This document shows positions 6,630 to 15,709 of a stretch of 64,000 bases of DNA, piece by piece. The DNA comes from Planctomycetota bacterium (GTDB taxonomy: Bacteria; Planctomycetota; UBA1135; GCA-002686595), in contig JACRIN010000033.1 of assembly GCA_016220085.1 (NCBI GenBank), positions 37,942 to 101,941 of the forward strand. The letters are read 5' to 3'. The stretch's first letter is position 1; every line of letters starts with the position of its first letter. The translations under genes and the position numbers were made by a program. A model generated the notes under the pieces. It had not been told where the DNA came from. It did no database searches and saw nothing but the letters and a program-made list of their open reading frames with translations.

Positions 6630-8547
6630 ACTCGCGGCAAGCAAGGAACGGATCGGGCCGGTGCGGTGGTCGCGCGCGCGGCGCTCGCGGCGCGGAACGG
6701 CGTTGATGAGCTCGCTGATCGTGTTCGTCGGTCTCGCAGGGCTCCTGTACGCGTCGGCCGCGCTGTCGACGGTCGAGATCAAGGAGTCGCGCCACGCGAT
6801 CGACGACGTGCGCGCCGGAGAGCTCGCGAACGCAGGCGTCGAACGCGGTATGCTGCTCTTGCGCCAAACCGCGGCCGCTGCGGGGACGCAGAATCCGCTC
6901 GGGACCCTGACCAACCTGTTCGCCGGCGGCCCGACGATCAATCCGATCGTCGCGGAAGCGGTGCAAGACGGCGCGTCGACGGTCGGCACGTACTCGGTGA
7001 CGCTGACGGCGATCGAGCAGACCGCGACCAGCATCACCGTCGCGATCCAAGCGACCGGCTACCTGCCCGATGCGCCGCAGAACCTCGGGCCGAACGAGCG
7101 CGTCGCGGCGTGGCGCGCGGTGCAGACCAACGTCCGTTACGAGCTCGCGCCCAGCGAAGTCTTCGACTACGGCTACTTCATCAACAACTGGGGCTGGTTC
7201 TACGGCGACACGATCTACTGCTACGGCAACGCGCGAAGCAACGGCCAGTTCGACGTCGGCGGCTACGAGCCGACGCTGACCGGTCAGGCGCTGTACGACG
7301 AGGTCAACCTGGTCGCCGGCAACGCGGATCTGTCCGGGTACCACGACGACAACCACGACGGGCTCCAGGACGGCAACGACGGCGGCGTGTTCGCGGGCTG
7401 GGACATCACCGGCGCGGCGGACCTGAAGGGCAACGGCGGACTCGCGTCCAACCAGCACGAGTACGACGGCGCGATCTCGATGCCGAACCTGACCGATCTC
7501 TCGCCGTACGAGGCGGCGGCGACGAGCCTGAACAGCACGATCAAGATCGGCAGCACGACCTACTCGGACGCGGTGTACGGCGACGAGGGCGGCGAGAAGC
7601 AGAATCTCTACCTCGTGGGCACCTCGGCGAATCCGATCGTCCTGAACGGCCCGATCGTCGTGCGCGGCGACGTGATCATCAGCGGTTACGTCACCGGCCA
7701 AGGCGCGATCTACGCGGGCGGCAACGTCTATTGCCCGAGCTCGGTGCTCTACAAGAACGGTCCGTCGACGCCGAGGCCGGCGAACGGTTCCGAGGCGGCG
7801 ACCGAAGCTTGGGTCACCGCGAACTGGAACAAGGACTTCCTCGGCCTCTTCGCGCGCGAGAACATCGTCGTCGGCGACCACACCAACTCGACGTGGCGGA
7901 CCTACGTCAACTGGTGGATGTCCTCGTCGCTCAACAAGTCGGACGAGGACGCGGGCGAGGACGGGATCCCGAACACGAAAGCGGGCATGGACGGCGTGCT
8001 CGGCACGTCCGACGACGATTTGCTCGAGGCCGACGGCACCTTCACGATCGACCACTACACCGACGAGGACCTCGCGCTCGGCTTGATCCCGGCGGGCAAG
8101 AACGTCGGCGACTCGATCCCGGGCACCGGCGAGGACATCGACGGCGACGGCGTGTACGACGACTCGCTCACGCTCGCGGACGTGACGTTGACCACGGCGA
8201 TGAACACGTCCAACTTCGGCGGCAACATGCCTGGTTCCGGCATCTCGTCGTACAGCAGCATCTCGAGCCTCTACGCGAACCAGCTCGACGCGGTCTTCTA
8301 CACGAACCACTCGTTCTGCTGGACGGTGCTCGGCTCGAACGACGCGAAGATCAACGGCTCGATCGTCAGCCGCAACGAGAACATCGTCTACGGCACGCCG
8401 AAGGCGGTGTTCAACTACGACAGCCGCCTGCTCGGCGGCAACACCGGCAAGTGCGCGCCGTTCCTGCCGCGCACGTTGCACGATCCGGAGGTCCTGCGCT
8501 GGACGCAGCTCGACTTCGATCCGAACCGGTACGTGATCGCGCCGTGA
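6604..8547 (+). CDS. PilX/GspK-like pilus-associated protein with large exported domain
   Basis: The 647-residue protein has a basic N-terminus (R-S-R-R-G-T-A-L) followed by one hydrophobic helix with I-K-E-S-R and A-G-E-L-A-N-A-G-V-E-R-G. This resembles the PilX N-terminal segment that packs into a pilus tip complex. The long remainder is rich in Gly, Asn, Asp and Tyr, with D-x-N-x-D-G and D-I-D-G-D-G-V-type loops that are likely Ca2+ sites. A stretch with I-V-V-R-G-D-V-I-I-S-G and A-I-Y-A-G-G-N-V-Y looks like a beta-helix. Typical PilX proteins are about 200 residues, so this is a much enlarged, possibly adhesive form. It overlaps its neighbours on both sides (26 bp and GTGA). Confidence 0.75.
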   Translation: MFGLATTTELAASKERIGPVRWSRARRSRRGTALMSSLIVFVGLAGLLYASAALSTVEIKESRHAIDDVRAGELANAGVERGMLLLRQTAAAAGTQNPLGTLTNLFAGGPTINPIVAEAVQDGASTVGTYSVTLTAIEQTATSITVAIQATGYLPDAPQNLGPNERVAAWRAVQTNVRYELAPSEVFDYGYFINNWGWFYGDTIYCYGNARSNGQFDVGGYEPTLTGQALYDEVNLVAGNADLSGYHDDNHDGLQDGNDGGVFAGWDITGAADLKGNGGLASNQHEYDGAISMPNLTDLSPYEAAATSLNSTIKIGSTTYSDAVYGDEGGEKQNLYLVGTSANPIVLNGPIVVRGDVIISGYVTGQGAIYAGGNVYCPSSVLYKNGPSTPRPANGSEAATEAWVTANWNKDFLGLFARENIVVGDHTNSTWRTYVNWWMSSSLNKSDEDAGEDGIPNTKAGMDGVLGTSDDDLLEADGTFTIDHYTDEDLALGLIPAGKNVGDSIPGTGEDIDGDGVYDDSLTLADVTLTTAMNTSNFGGNMPGSGISSYSSISSLYANQLDAVFYTNHSFCWTVLGSNDAKINGSIVSRNENIVYGTPKAVFNYDSRLLGGNTGKCAPFLPRTLHDPEVLRWTQLDFDPNRYVIAP

Positions 8548-9161
8548 ACGCCGTGCGTCGATTCCCCGCCCCCGCGACGCTTTGCTTGTGCCTCGCGCTC
8601 CTCGCGAACGAAGCGAGGAGCCAAGACTCTCCGCCGACGACCGCAGAGCGAGGCGCCAAACCGGCCGACGTCGTCCTGCTGCGTGAGCGCAATCGCGAAG
8701 CGCTGCATCCGGGCGATCCGCTGCGGCTCGTCGGACGCGAGCAGGACTCGAACGACCTGCGCGGCCGGACCCCGGCGCTCGCGAAGACCGACGGCGCGGT
8801 CGTCTACGTCGACCAGGACGAGGCGTACCGCCGCAAGCTCGCGATGTACGCGGACCGCGCGCGCTTCACCGAGACGTTGCCCGTCTCGCCGGACGGGCCG
8901 CCCGAGGGAGAGGAAGGCGCGCCCGCCGCGTCGCCCGCGCCGCGCAAGCGCGCAGCGCCCGCGCCGACACCCGAGCCCGCGCGCAGCTGGGCACCTCTCT
9001 GGATCGGCGCCGCCGCGCTCGGGCTCGCGGTGCTGTTCCGCGTGCTCTCGCCGCGACTCGCCGCCCGCATCGAAGCGCGCGAGCGAGCGACCCGCGCCGA
9101 GGCCGCCCGTGGTCGGCTCGCCTCGACGCCGACCGCGCCCGAGCCGCACGCCGAGCCTTGA
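8544..9161 (+). CDS. Exported membrane-anchored protein of unknown function (last gene of pilin operon)
   Basis: The 205-residue protein starts at a GTG overlapping the previous stop (GTGA). It has an N-terminal signal peptide (hydrophobic residues about 9-24), a soluble region of about 90 residues, a Pro/Ala/Glu-rich linker, and one transmembrane helix near residues 155-175 (P-L-W-I-G-A-A-A-L-G-L-A-V-L-F). A basic, Ala-rich tail follows. I do not recognise the family. Its position suggests a role in pilus assembly or anchoring, which is inference only. Confidence 0.7.
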   Translation: MNAVRRFPAPATLCLCLALLANEARSQDSPPTTAERGAKPADVVLLRERNREALHPGDPLRLVGREQDSNDLRGRTPALAKTDGAVVYVDQDEAYRRKLAMYADRARFTETLPVSPDGPPEGEEGAPAASPAPRKRAAPAPTPEPARSWAPLWIGAAALGLAVLFRVLSPRLAARIEARERATRAEAARGRLASTPTAPEPHAEP

Positions 9162-9289
9162 GACTCGCCGGCGGCGACGGTCGCCGCGGGCCCGAAGGCA
9201 ACGAACCGAAGAGGTCTTGGGATGCGCATGCGACGCGCATGCGACCTCCGACGGATGCCCGGAGCACGACGCGCCGGTAGATTGCCTGC

Positions 9290-10915
9290 ATGCAAGCCCA
9301 GGAGAGCCGCCTCGCCGCCGCGTTCGTTTCGTTCGCCTTCGTCGCCGCCTGCCGCGAGGTCCAGGTCGCCGCGGTCGCGCCGGTCGAGACGCCGAGCGCG
9401 TTCCTCTCCGCCGAGCGCTGCGCGCTGTGCCACAGCCGGAGCCCGGACGCGAGCGCGTTGACGACGCTCTCCGGCGACGACGTGTCGCCGCACGGCACGT
9501 GGCGCGCGACCGCGATGGCGAATGCGTCGCGCGATCCGTACTGGCGCGCGCAAGTCGCGCGCGAGCGCGAGCTCGCGCCCGACGCCGCGGCCTCGATCGA
9601 GACTTTTTGCGCCCGTTGTCACGCGCCGACCGCGGTGCACGACGCCGTGCTGTTCGAGCGCGACGTGCCGCGCCTCACGGAGCTCGCGCTCGATCCGCTC
9701 GCCAACGAAGGCGTGACGTGCACCGTCTGCCACCAAGTCCAACCGGACGGCCTCGGCACCGAGGCGACCTTCGACGGCCGCTTGCCGATCCGCGACGAGC
9801 GCAGGATCTTCGGGCCGTTCGCGAACCCCGCGATCGGTCCGATGCGCATGCACACCGGCTACACGCCGACGGAGGGCCAGCACATCCGGGCGTCGGCGCT
9901 GTGCGGGAGTTGTCACACGCTGCGCACCGCGCACGCACCGAACGCGAGCCCGTTCATCGAGCAGTCGCCGTACCTCGAGTGGCGAAACAGCGAGTTCAGC
10001 GACGAGGACGGAGCGCGCGACACCTCGCGTTCGTGCCAGGACTGCCACATGCCCTCGGCGGGCTCGATGCGCATCGCGCGCATGCCGACGGGCTTCGACT
10101 TCAACATCGCGGTGCGCGAGAACGTCAGGAGTCACGGGTTCGTCGGCGCCAACGCGTTCCTGCTCGACCTGCTCCGCACCCACGCCGAGCGACTCGACCT
10201 CGACGTGCCCGCCGCGACGTTCGAGCGCGCCGCCGCCGCGAATCGCGCCGCGCTCGCGCACGAGACCGCGCGCGCGACGATCGAGCACCTGACCCGCGAC
10301 GCCGAACGCCTCACGTTCGACGTCCGCGTCGAGAACCTGACCGGACACAAGCTCCCGACCGGTTACCCGTCGCGCCGGATGTGGCTCGCGGTCGACGTGA
10401 CTCAGCGAGGCGAGCGCGTGTTCGGCTCCGGCCTGTTCGACGAGCGCGGGCGTTTGATCGGCGTCGCCGACGAGCTCGCGCTCCCGCACTTCGAACGCAT
10501 CGAACGCGCCGATCAGGCGCAGGTCTACGAATCGATCGCCGTCGACGGCGAGGGCCGCGTCACCACCGCGTTGTCGCGGATGGCGCGTCGCTCGAAGGAC
10601 TCGCGCTTGCTGCCGCGCGGCTGGACCGCGGACGGCCCGCACGCCGCCGAAACGAGCCCCGCGGGCGTCGAGGGCGACGACGACTTCCGGGCCGGCGAGG
10701 ACACGGTGACGTACTCGATCGCGCTGCCGGAAAGCGCGCGCGGCGAGCTGCGGATCGTCGTCAACCTGGTCTACCAACCGATCCCGCCCGCGTGGGTCGA
10801 CGGCTTGCGCGCGGCGAACGCGCCGGAGGTCGCGACGTTCCTCGAGCTCTACGACGGCGCCGATCCGACACCCGAGACGCTCGCGGTCGCGGTCGAACTG
10901 GCGCCCGCGCTCTGA
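9290..10915 (+). CDS. Pentahaem c-type cytochrome, probable lipoprotein
   Basis: The 541-residue protein has a short hydrophobic leader ending F-V-A-A-C (Cys21), a plausible lipobox. Five CXXCH motifs follow: CALCH (44-48), CARCH, CTVCH, CGSCH and CQDCH, all in the first half. The C-terminal half has no haem and looks beta-rich. It contains L-T-G-H-K-L-P-T-G-Y-P-S-R-R, a motif I associate with multihaem cytochromes of this type. It is probably extracytoplasmic electron-transfer machinery; substrate and partner are unknown. The gene converges on the DUF493 gene with only 10 bp between stops. Confidence 0.88.
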   Translation: MQAQESRLAAAFVSFAFVAACREVQVAAVAPVETPSAFLSAERCALCHSRSPDASALTTLSGDDVSPHGTWRATAMANASRDPYWRAQVARERELAPDAAASIETFCARCHAPTAVHDAVLFERDVPRLTELALDPLANEGVTCTVCHQVQPDGLGTEATFDGRLPIRDERRIFGPFANPAIGPMRMHTGYTPTEGQHIRASALCGSCHTLRTAHAPNASPFIEQSPYLEWRNSEFSDEDGARDTSRSCQDCHMPSAGSMRIARMPTGFDFNIAVRENVRSHGFVGANAFLLDLLRTHAERLDLDVPAATFERAAAANRAALAHETARATIEHLTRDAERLTFDVRVENLTGHKLPTGYPSRRMWLAVDVTQRGERVFGSGLFDERGRLIGVADELALPHFERIERADQAQVYESIAVDGEGRVTTALSRMARRSKDSRLLPRGWTADGPHAAETSPAGVEGDDDFRAGEDTVTYSIALPESARGELRIVVNLVYQPIPPAWVDGLRAANAPEVATFLELYDGADPTPETLAVAVELAPAL

Positions 10916-10932
10916 ACTCGGAAACTCAGAGC
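10909..10932. terminator. Inverted repeat spanning two convergent stop codons
   Basis: GCTCTGA (10909-10915) and TCAGAGC (10926-10932) are perfect 7-bp inverted repeats separated by 10 nt. Each arm includes the stop codon of one convergent gene. It could serve as a weak bidirectional terminator. There is no T-tract. Confidence 0.3.
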
Positions 10933-11195
10933 ACGAAGCGCACGTCGGGGTGCTTGCCGAGCGCGGCGAACACCGACAAGCGATGCTCTTCGTCGCGCAC
11001 GAGCACGTCGAGCTGCAACGAGCGGTACTTGCCGCCCGAGCTCTCCAAGCCGGGCACGAGCGTGTGCTCCGCCTCGCCCGCGATCGCGGCCGCCGCCGCG
11101 CGCAAGCGCAGCTCGTCGGCGCCGATGATCCGGTAGGACCATCGGCAGGGATAGACGATCTCCGGGTGCTCGTCGCTCGAGAAGGGGCCGCTCAT
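10926..11195 (-). CDS. DUF493 (YbeD-like) protein
   Basis: The 89-residue protein matches the small alpha/beta DUF493/YbeD family in length and pattern: V-Y-P-C-R-W-S-Y-R-I-I-G near the start, and S-S-G-G-K-Y-R-S-L-Q-L-D-V-L-V in the middle (compare G-K-Y-x-S-x-T in the family). It ends with a short strand, D-V-R-F-V-L. The E. coli homologue has a ferredoxin-like, ACT-like fold; its role is not well defined. It is the only gene in its orientation here and converges with the pentahaem cytochrome. Confidence 0.8.
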   Translation of the reverse strand: MSGPFSSDEHPEIVYPCRWSYRIIGADELRLRAAAAAIAGEAEHTLVPGLESSGGKYRSLQLDVLVRDEEHRLSVFAALGKHPDVRFVL

Positions 11196-11405
11196 CGTGC
11201 GCGCATCTTAGCCGAGGACTCCAGCGCCCCGCGCGTCGTCCGAGCGCGCGGAACGTCGATGGATCGCTGCGCTCTTCGGTGCGCAGGCTGCACCGAGTGC
11301 TCCGCCTGCGACGAGCCCGCGGCGTGCGTCGAGTGCGCGGAACGCTTCGAACTCACCGGGCGCAACGAGCGAATGGAGCGCACCGGACGCCGCGGAAGCC
11401 ATACT

Positions 11406-12383
11406 TCACGCGCTCGCGCGCCGCGGCGCGAACGCCGGGTTCTCGAAGGTCTCGTTGAAGCTCCAGTTGTTGCCGTCGGAGCACGTGCGGCAGGGCGTGA
11501 GGTCGCGCAAGCAGCCGGTGCGCCGGCGCAAGTCTTGCGCGCGCGGGCCGTGATAGAGCGAGTCGATCGAATCGACGAGCACGCTGCCGAGGGCGAGGTC
11601 CAGGTTGGTGTCGAGATTGCACGGGCTCGCCACGCCGCGCCAATCGATCATCAGGAAGCGCAGCTCCCAGACGTTGCAGCGATGCGCGCGCACCAGCGGA
11701 TCGGCGGTCTTGCCGCCGTAGCTCAGCACCTGCTTCGCGAGCACGTAGTCCTGCGGCCCGAGCTTCGGCTGCCAGTGCGCGACGAAACGCTGGAGCTCGT
11801 CGCCGCGGTTGTGCGAGCTCTTGACGAAGACGAGACGCGTCGGCCGGTGATCGGGTCGCGCGAGCCACTCCTCGACCTTCGAGTTGACCACCGCCATGCG
11901 CTCGCCCGCCTCGACGAGCCGCCCGTCGAAGTCGCGCACCCTGCCGGGCCGCGCGCGGTCGAACACCGACGGCGTCACCGCGTCGAGCGAGAGCCGCACG
12001 AGGTCGACTTGCGCGTCCACCCACGCGTCCATCATCTCGCGGGTCAGAAACGACACGTTGGTGTTCAGGTCGAGGCGGAAGCGGCGGTCCTTCAGCGCGC
12101 GCAGGTACTCGACGTAGCGCTTGTGGAGCGTCTGCTCGCCGAAGAAGCCGATCTCGAGCGTGTCGGCGACGCGCTGGCACTCGTCGACCGCGCGCGCGAA
12201 CACCTCGGGCCCGAGCATGCCGTGCGCGCGATCGTAGGGCGCGCCGGCGGGCGTCGGCTCGTCGCGCCACGCCTGCGGACAGAAGGGGCACGAGAAGTTG
12301 CAGACGTTGGTGAACTCGAGGCTGACGCGCAGGCGCTCCTCCGGCGCATACTCCCTCGAGCGGGGCAGGTGAGCGAAGCTCAT
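11406..12383 (-). CDS. Radical SAM protein with C-terminal SPASM domain
   Basis: The 325-residue protein has the cluster motif C-N-F-S-C-P-F-C (Cx3Cx2C) about 30 residues from the chosen ATG at 12383. A G-F-F-G-E-Q motif lies in the SAM-binding position, followed by N-T-N-V-S. The C-terminal third contains further cysteines: the motif C-N-L-D-T-N, then C-L-R-D-L-T-P-C-R-T-C, as expected for SPASM auxiliary Fe-S clusters. The reading frame stays open upstream to 12527, but that stretch is low-complexity and would push the motif too far in. Substrate is unknown. It is divergent from the glycosyltransferase-like/methyltransferase fusion and may modify the same product. Confidence 0.88.
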   Translation of the reverse strand: MSFAHLPRSREYAPEERLRVSLEFTNVCNFSCPFCPQAWRDEPTPAGAPYDRAHGMLGPEVFARAVDECQRVADTLEIGFFGEQTLHKRYVEYLRALKDRRFRLDLNTNVSFLTREMMDAWVDAQVDLVRLSLDAVTPSVFDRARPGRVRDFDGRLVEAGERMAVVNSKVEEWLARPDHRPTRLVFVKSSHNRGDELQRFVAHWQPKLGPQDYVLAKQVLSYGGKTADPLVRAHRCNVWELRFLMIDWRGVASPCNLDTNLDLALGSVLVDSIDSLYHGPRAQDLRRRTGCLRDLTPCRTCSDGNNWSFNETFENPAFAPRRASA

Positions 12384-12755
12384 CGCTCGCGCATCGACGC
12401 TTCGCGCGCCGCACCTGAGAGCGCGCCCCGTTCGCCCGCCCGCGGGCGGCACTCCGAACTGCGCTCTGGGCGGCACCCGGGGCGCCACTCCGAGCGCCGT
12501 CCGCGACAAAACAGCGATCGGTGCCACCTCGCGACGGCCGAGATCGAGCCCTCGGACGCGCTGGCGAGCCCCACACCGAATCCGGGCTCGCGCGTCGGTG
12601 GCTCCGGTCCGCGCAATCGCGCGGCGCTCCTCGCATTCCCCGAATCGAGCCCGGGGACCTCCGGGCCCTCAGCGCGGACGCGGCGGCGTCGATGAGAACC
12701 GCGACTCCCCACCCCGACCTGTCCACGCCGCGCGACCCCGCGCGAGGAGAAGCCC
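12384..12755. other. Divergent intergenic region, no gene seen
   Basis: These 372 bp separate two divergent genes. They contain imperfect GC-rich repeats around 12435-12500 (GGGCGGCACTCCGA, GGGCGGCACCCGG, GCGCCACTCCGAG). Both promoters should lie here, but no clear -35/-10 pair could be picked out. Open frames through it are Arg/Pro-rich and look non-coding. Confidence 0.4.
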
Positions 12756-15071
12756 GTGAGAATCGCAGTCCTGCTCGCGTCGAACCAACGCCACGATCGT
12801 CCCGAGCGGATCGACGCGCTGGTCGCCCGCCTCGCGACGTCGCTGACGTTGCCGCACGAGCTCTGGCTGGTCGAATGCTCCGGCGAGCGAGCGTGGGGCT
12901 CGCGTCACGCGCGGCTGTGGCTCGGCGGCGAACGCGGCGCGAGCTTCGCGCGCAACGTCGCGCTCTCCGCGGCGAAGCTCGACGGTCGGTTCGACTACTA
13001 CGTCGTGCTCTCGAGCGCGCTCGAGCTCGACCCCGAGTCCAACCAACTCGATCGCTTGATCGAGCAACTCGAGAGCGAGCCGCGGCTCGCGTTGCTCGCG
13101 CCGACGCTCGCGAACGGCTCGTATCCGGGCTCGACGCGCAAGGCGGATTCCGCGTGGCACGCGGTCGCGACCTGCGACGACGCGGGCTACGTGCTGCGCG
13201 CTTCGGCGATCGACGAGGTCGGCTTCCTCGATCCCGCGCGCGAGCACGACGCGGGCGCGATCGACGAGCTCGCGTTCCGGCTCTACTCGCGCGGCTGGAT
13301 CGTCGCGTGCTCGGACACGGTGACTTGCCGGCGCGCGAGCGGCGCCGCGCACCCCGCGCCGAGTTCGCGCGAGCTCGCGTCGACGCTCGACGCCTTCCGG
13401 CGCGCGCACGGCGAGCGCTGGGACGAGGTCTTCTTCGCTGCGACGCGCCGCCACGCGCTCGAATCGAACACGTACGCGCTGCACCGCGAGCGCTGGGAAC
13501 GCGCGGCCTCGGGCGCGTCGGCCCCGGTCGCCGCCGCTCGGCCGCGAACGGCGTCGCACGCCGCCTTGCCGTCGAGCCCGGCCGCGGTCGTCCCGGTCGC
13601 GCCGTCCGCAGCGAGTGCTCCGGCGGCCCCGGCGGCGAGGCCCGGGCGCCCGGCGCCCGGAGCACCGGTGTCGGAGGCCGCGCCGGCTACGTCGGCGGCG
13701 TCTGCCGCGCGGGCGCCCGCGTCGCCGCTCCCGCGCTTCTCGCCGCGCGCCGAGATCCCGGCCGCGATGCCCGCACCGCGCGCCCAAACGCCCGACGCGC
13801 GCCCGCGCTTCGGCATCGCGACCGACGCGGCGTTGCGCGTGTTCGCGTGGCCCGACTGGCGCGATCAGAGCGAGCTCGCGCTCCTGCTCTCCGACTTCGC
13901 GCGACCGCTGGTCGGCAGGAAGGACGCGTGCCTCTGCCTGCGCCGCGATCCGAAGCTCGATCCCAGCGCCGCGCAGACGCTCGCGAACCTCGAGGCCGCG
14001 CATGCTCGCACGCTCGGCGAGAGCTCGCCGGTCGAGGTGCTGATCGTCGACGACGAGCTCGCGCCCGCCGAGTGGTCCGAGCTCGAACGCGTGATCACGG
14101 TCGCGGTCGCCTTGCCGTCTTCGCGCAGCGGCGAACGTGCGGCGCTGTACGCCGCGCTCGGCCGCAAGGTCGTGCACGAGCCCGAGGACGTCGTCGCGGG
14201 CCAGGCGAGCAGCGCGCTCGACCGCGTCTCGCCCGCGCTGCCGAGCTACACCAAGGCGGAACTCGATCGCGTCGACTGGAACGTCGTCGAACGGATCAAG
14301 GCGCTGCACCCGTGGTTCTATCCGGTCGCGTTCGGCAACCTGAAGGTGACGCCGGGCGTCGGCTCGCACATCGCGGCGGACTTCCTCGAGAACCGCACAC
14401 GCTGTCGCCAAACGCTCTTGGTCGACGAGGTCGCGCAGCGCTGCGACCTGAAGGGCAAGTCGGTGCTCGAGCTCGCATGCAACTGCGCGTACTGGTCCGC
14501 GCGCTACGCTGAACGCGGCGCGACGCGCGTCGTCGGGCTCGAAGGCCGCGAGCAGTACGTGCGCCAGGCGGAGCTCTACTGGCAGTCGAACGGCTTCTTG
14601 CCGAAGGGCTCGTACGAGTTCCTGCGCGGCAACATCTCCGACGCGCGCGATTGGCAACAACTCCGCGAGCGCGGCCCGTTCGACGTCACGCTCTGCGCCG
14701 GCATCCTCTACCACACGCCGAACTACGCGGAGATCCTGCGCTGGGCCGCGGAGCTCACGCGCGAGGTGCTGATCGTCGACACGCGCGTCAGCGACGAGCC
14801 CGAGCAGCCGATCGAGGAACCCGGCGAGCTCTACTTCAACGCGATCCGCGAAACGCGCGTCAAGGTCGTCCCCAATCGCGCAAAGCTCGTCGCGACGCTG
14901 CGCGAGCTCGGTTTCGCGGCGGAAATCCTGCCGGTCGGCTTCGAGGCCCAGCTCGGCGTCGACGACGTCGACAACTACGCCGCGGGCAAGGCGGTGACGA
15001 TCCTCGCGCGCCGCGTCGCGGTTGCGCGGCCGACGCACAGCCTCGCGGTGCCGGGCGTGCGCGCGCACTGA
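12756..15071 (+). CDS. Fusion: degenerate GT2-like domain, Pro/Ala linker, CmoB-like SAM methyltransferase
   Basis: The 771-residue protein has three parts. Residues 1-240 resemble a GT-A glycosyltransferase (R-G-A-S-F-A-R-N-V-A, D-A-G-Y-V-L-R, D-E-V-G-F-L-D-P), but the usual DxD position reads L-S-S-A-L, so catalysis is doubtful. Residues about 255-345 are a Pro/Ala/Ser-rich linker. Residues about 350-470 are an alpha/beta segment I cannot assign. From about 500 to 760 there is a class I methyltransferase like CmoB: F-G-N-L-K-V-T-P-G, then the SAM loop V-L-E-L-A-C-N-C-A-Y-W-S and V-V-G-L-E-G, and a later L-Y-H-T-P-N-Y. CmoB itself acts on tRNA; this fusion more likely acts on a glycan or lipid. 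That is inference from the partner domain. Confidence 0.75.
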   Translation: MRIAVLLASNQRHDRPERIDALVARLATSLTLPHELWLVECSGERAWGSRHARLWLGGERGASFARNVALSAAKLDGRFDYYVVLSSALELDPESNQLDRLIEQLESEPRLALLAPTLANGSYPGSTRKADSAWHAVATCDDAGYVLRASAIDEVGFLDPAREHDAGAIDELAFRLYSRGWIVACSDTVTCRRASGAAHPAPSSRELASTLDAFRRAHGERWDEVFFAATRRHALESNTYALHRERWERAASGASAPVAAARPRTASHAALPSSPAAVVPVAPSAASAPAAPAARPGRPAPGAPVSEAAPATSAASAARAPASPLPRFSPRAEIPAAMPAPRAQTPDARPRFGIATDAALRVFAWPDWRDQSELALLLSDFARPLVGRKDACLCLRRDPKLDPSAAQTLANLEAAHARTLGESSPVEVLIVDDELAPAEWSELERVITVAVALPSSRSGERAALYAALGRKVVHEPEDVVAGQASSALDRVSPALPSYTKAELDRVDWNVVERIKALHPWFYPVAFGNLKVTPGVGSHIAADFLENRTRCRQTLLVDEVAQRCDLKGKSVLELACNCAYWSARYAERGATRVVGLEGREQYVRQAELYWQSNGFLPKGSYEFLRGNISDARDWQQLRERGPFDVTLCAGILYHTPNYAEILRWAAELTREVLIVDTRVSDEPEQPIEEPGELYFNAIRETRVKVVPNRAKLVATLRELGFAAEILPVGFEAQLGVDDVDNYAAGKAVTILARRVAVARPTHSLAVPGVRAH

Positions 15072-15096
15072 GCCGCGCGGCGTTCGGCGAGTCGAC

Positions 15097-15603
15097 TCAA
15101 CGCGGCGTGAGCGGCGCGTGCTCGCCCGCGCCGGGACTCGCCGCGCGCGGACGATCCGACGTCAAGAGCAGCACTCCGCCGAGGATCAACACCAGCGCGA
15201 GCGCCTTGCGCCACGTCATCGTCTCCCCCATCAGCATCCAACCGAGCAGCGCCGCCGTCGCAGGCGCGAGCGTGAACGCGATCGGCTTGATCCGCGAGAT
15301 GTCGTCGAGCGCGAGCGCCGAGTAGAAGCAGATCATCGCGAGCGCGCCCGCGACGAGCCCGGAGCCGACGACCAGCTTCGCGATCTCCGCGCCGGTGAGT
15401 TCGCGCCACGCGGGTTTGGGCTCGGTGCCGAGCGTTTGCAGCGCGAGCACCCACGCGAGCCAAATCACCGGCAAGGCGACCGTCGAGCGCACCGCGATCG
15501 CCGTCAACGGCCCGATCTTGCCGCCGTGGAGCACCGACTTCGTGCACAACTCGCCGACGCCCCAGCACAAGCCCGCCGCCACCGCCAAGAGGATCGCTCG
15601 CAT
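15097..15603 (-). CDS. Half-size EamA/DMT-family transporter
   Basis: The 168-residue protein has five hydrophobic helices and the EamA hallmarks: G-L-C-W-G near the start, and a last helix pair with L-M-G-E-T-M-T-W and L-I-L-G-G-V-L-L-L. Most DMT exporters have ten helices in two EamA repeats. This protein has a single repeat, so it would have to dimerise. A hydrophilic Pro/Ala-rich tail follows the last helix. Substrate is unknown. It converges with the preceding fusion gene. Confidence 0.82.
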   Translation of the reverse strand: MRAILLAVAAGLCWGVGELCTKSVLHGGKIGPLTAIAVRSTVALPVIWLAWVLALQTLGTEPKPAWRELTGAEIAKLVVGSGLVAGALAMICFYSALALDDISRIKPIAFTLAPATAALLGWMLMGETMTWRKALALVLILGGVLLLTSDRPRAASPGAGEHAPLTPR

Positions 15604-15709
15604 GTCGAACTCCTTCGGTCGCCGAGTCTAGGAGCTCCGCGCTCTCGGCTCCACCCGCGCTGCGCCGATCGGCGTACCGAGCGAGAGCGTTCGCGGCTCG
15701 CGACCGCGT

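Noticed and set aside
11260..11360. Cys-rich plus-strand frame (C-A-L-R-C-A-G-C-T-E-C-S-A-C) resembling a zinc ribbon
   Set aside because: It sits in a 210-bp gap, has no end of its own until 12695, and most of the frame is antisense to the radical SAM gene.
12384..12527. N-terminal extension of the radical SAM/SPASM protein
   Set aside because: The extension is low-complexity Arg/Pro/Ala-rich sequence and places the Cx3Cx2C motif too far from the start.
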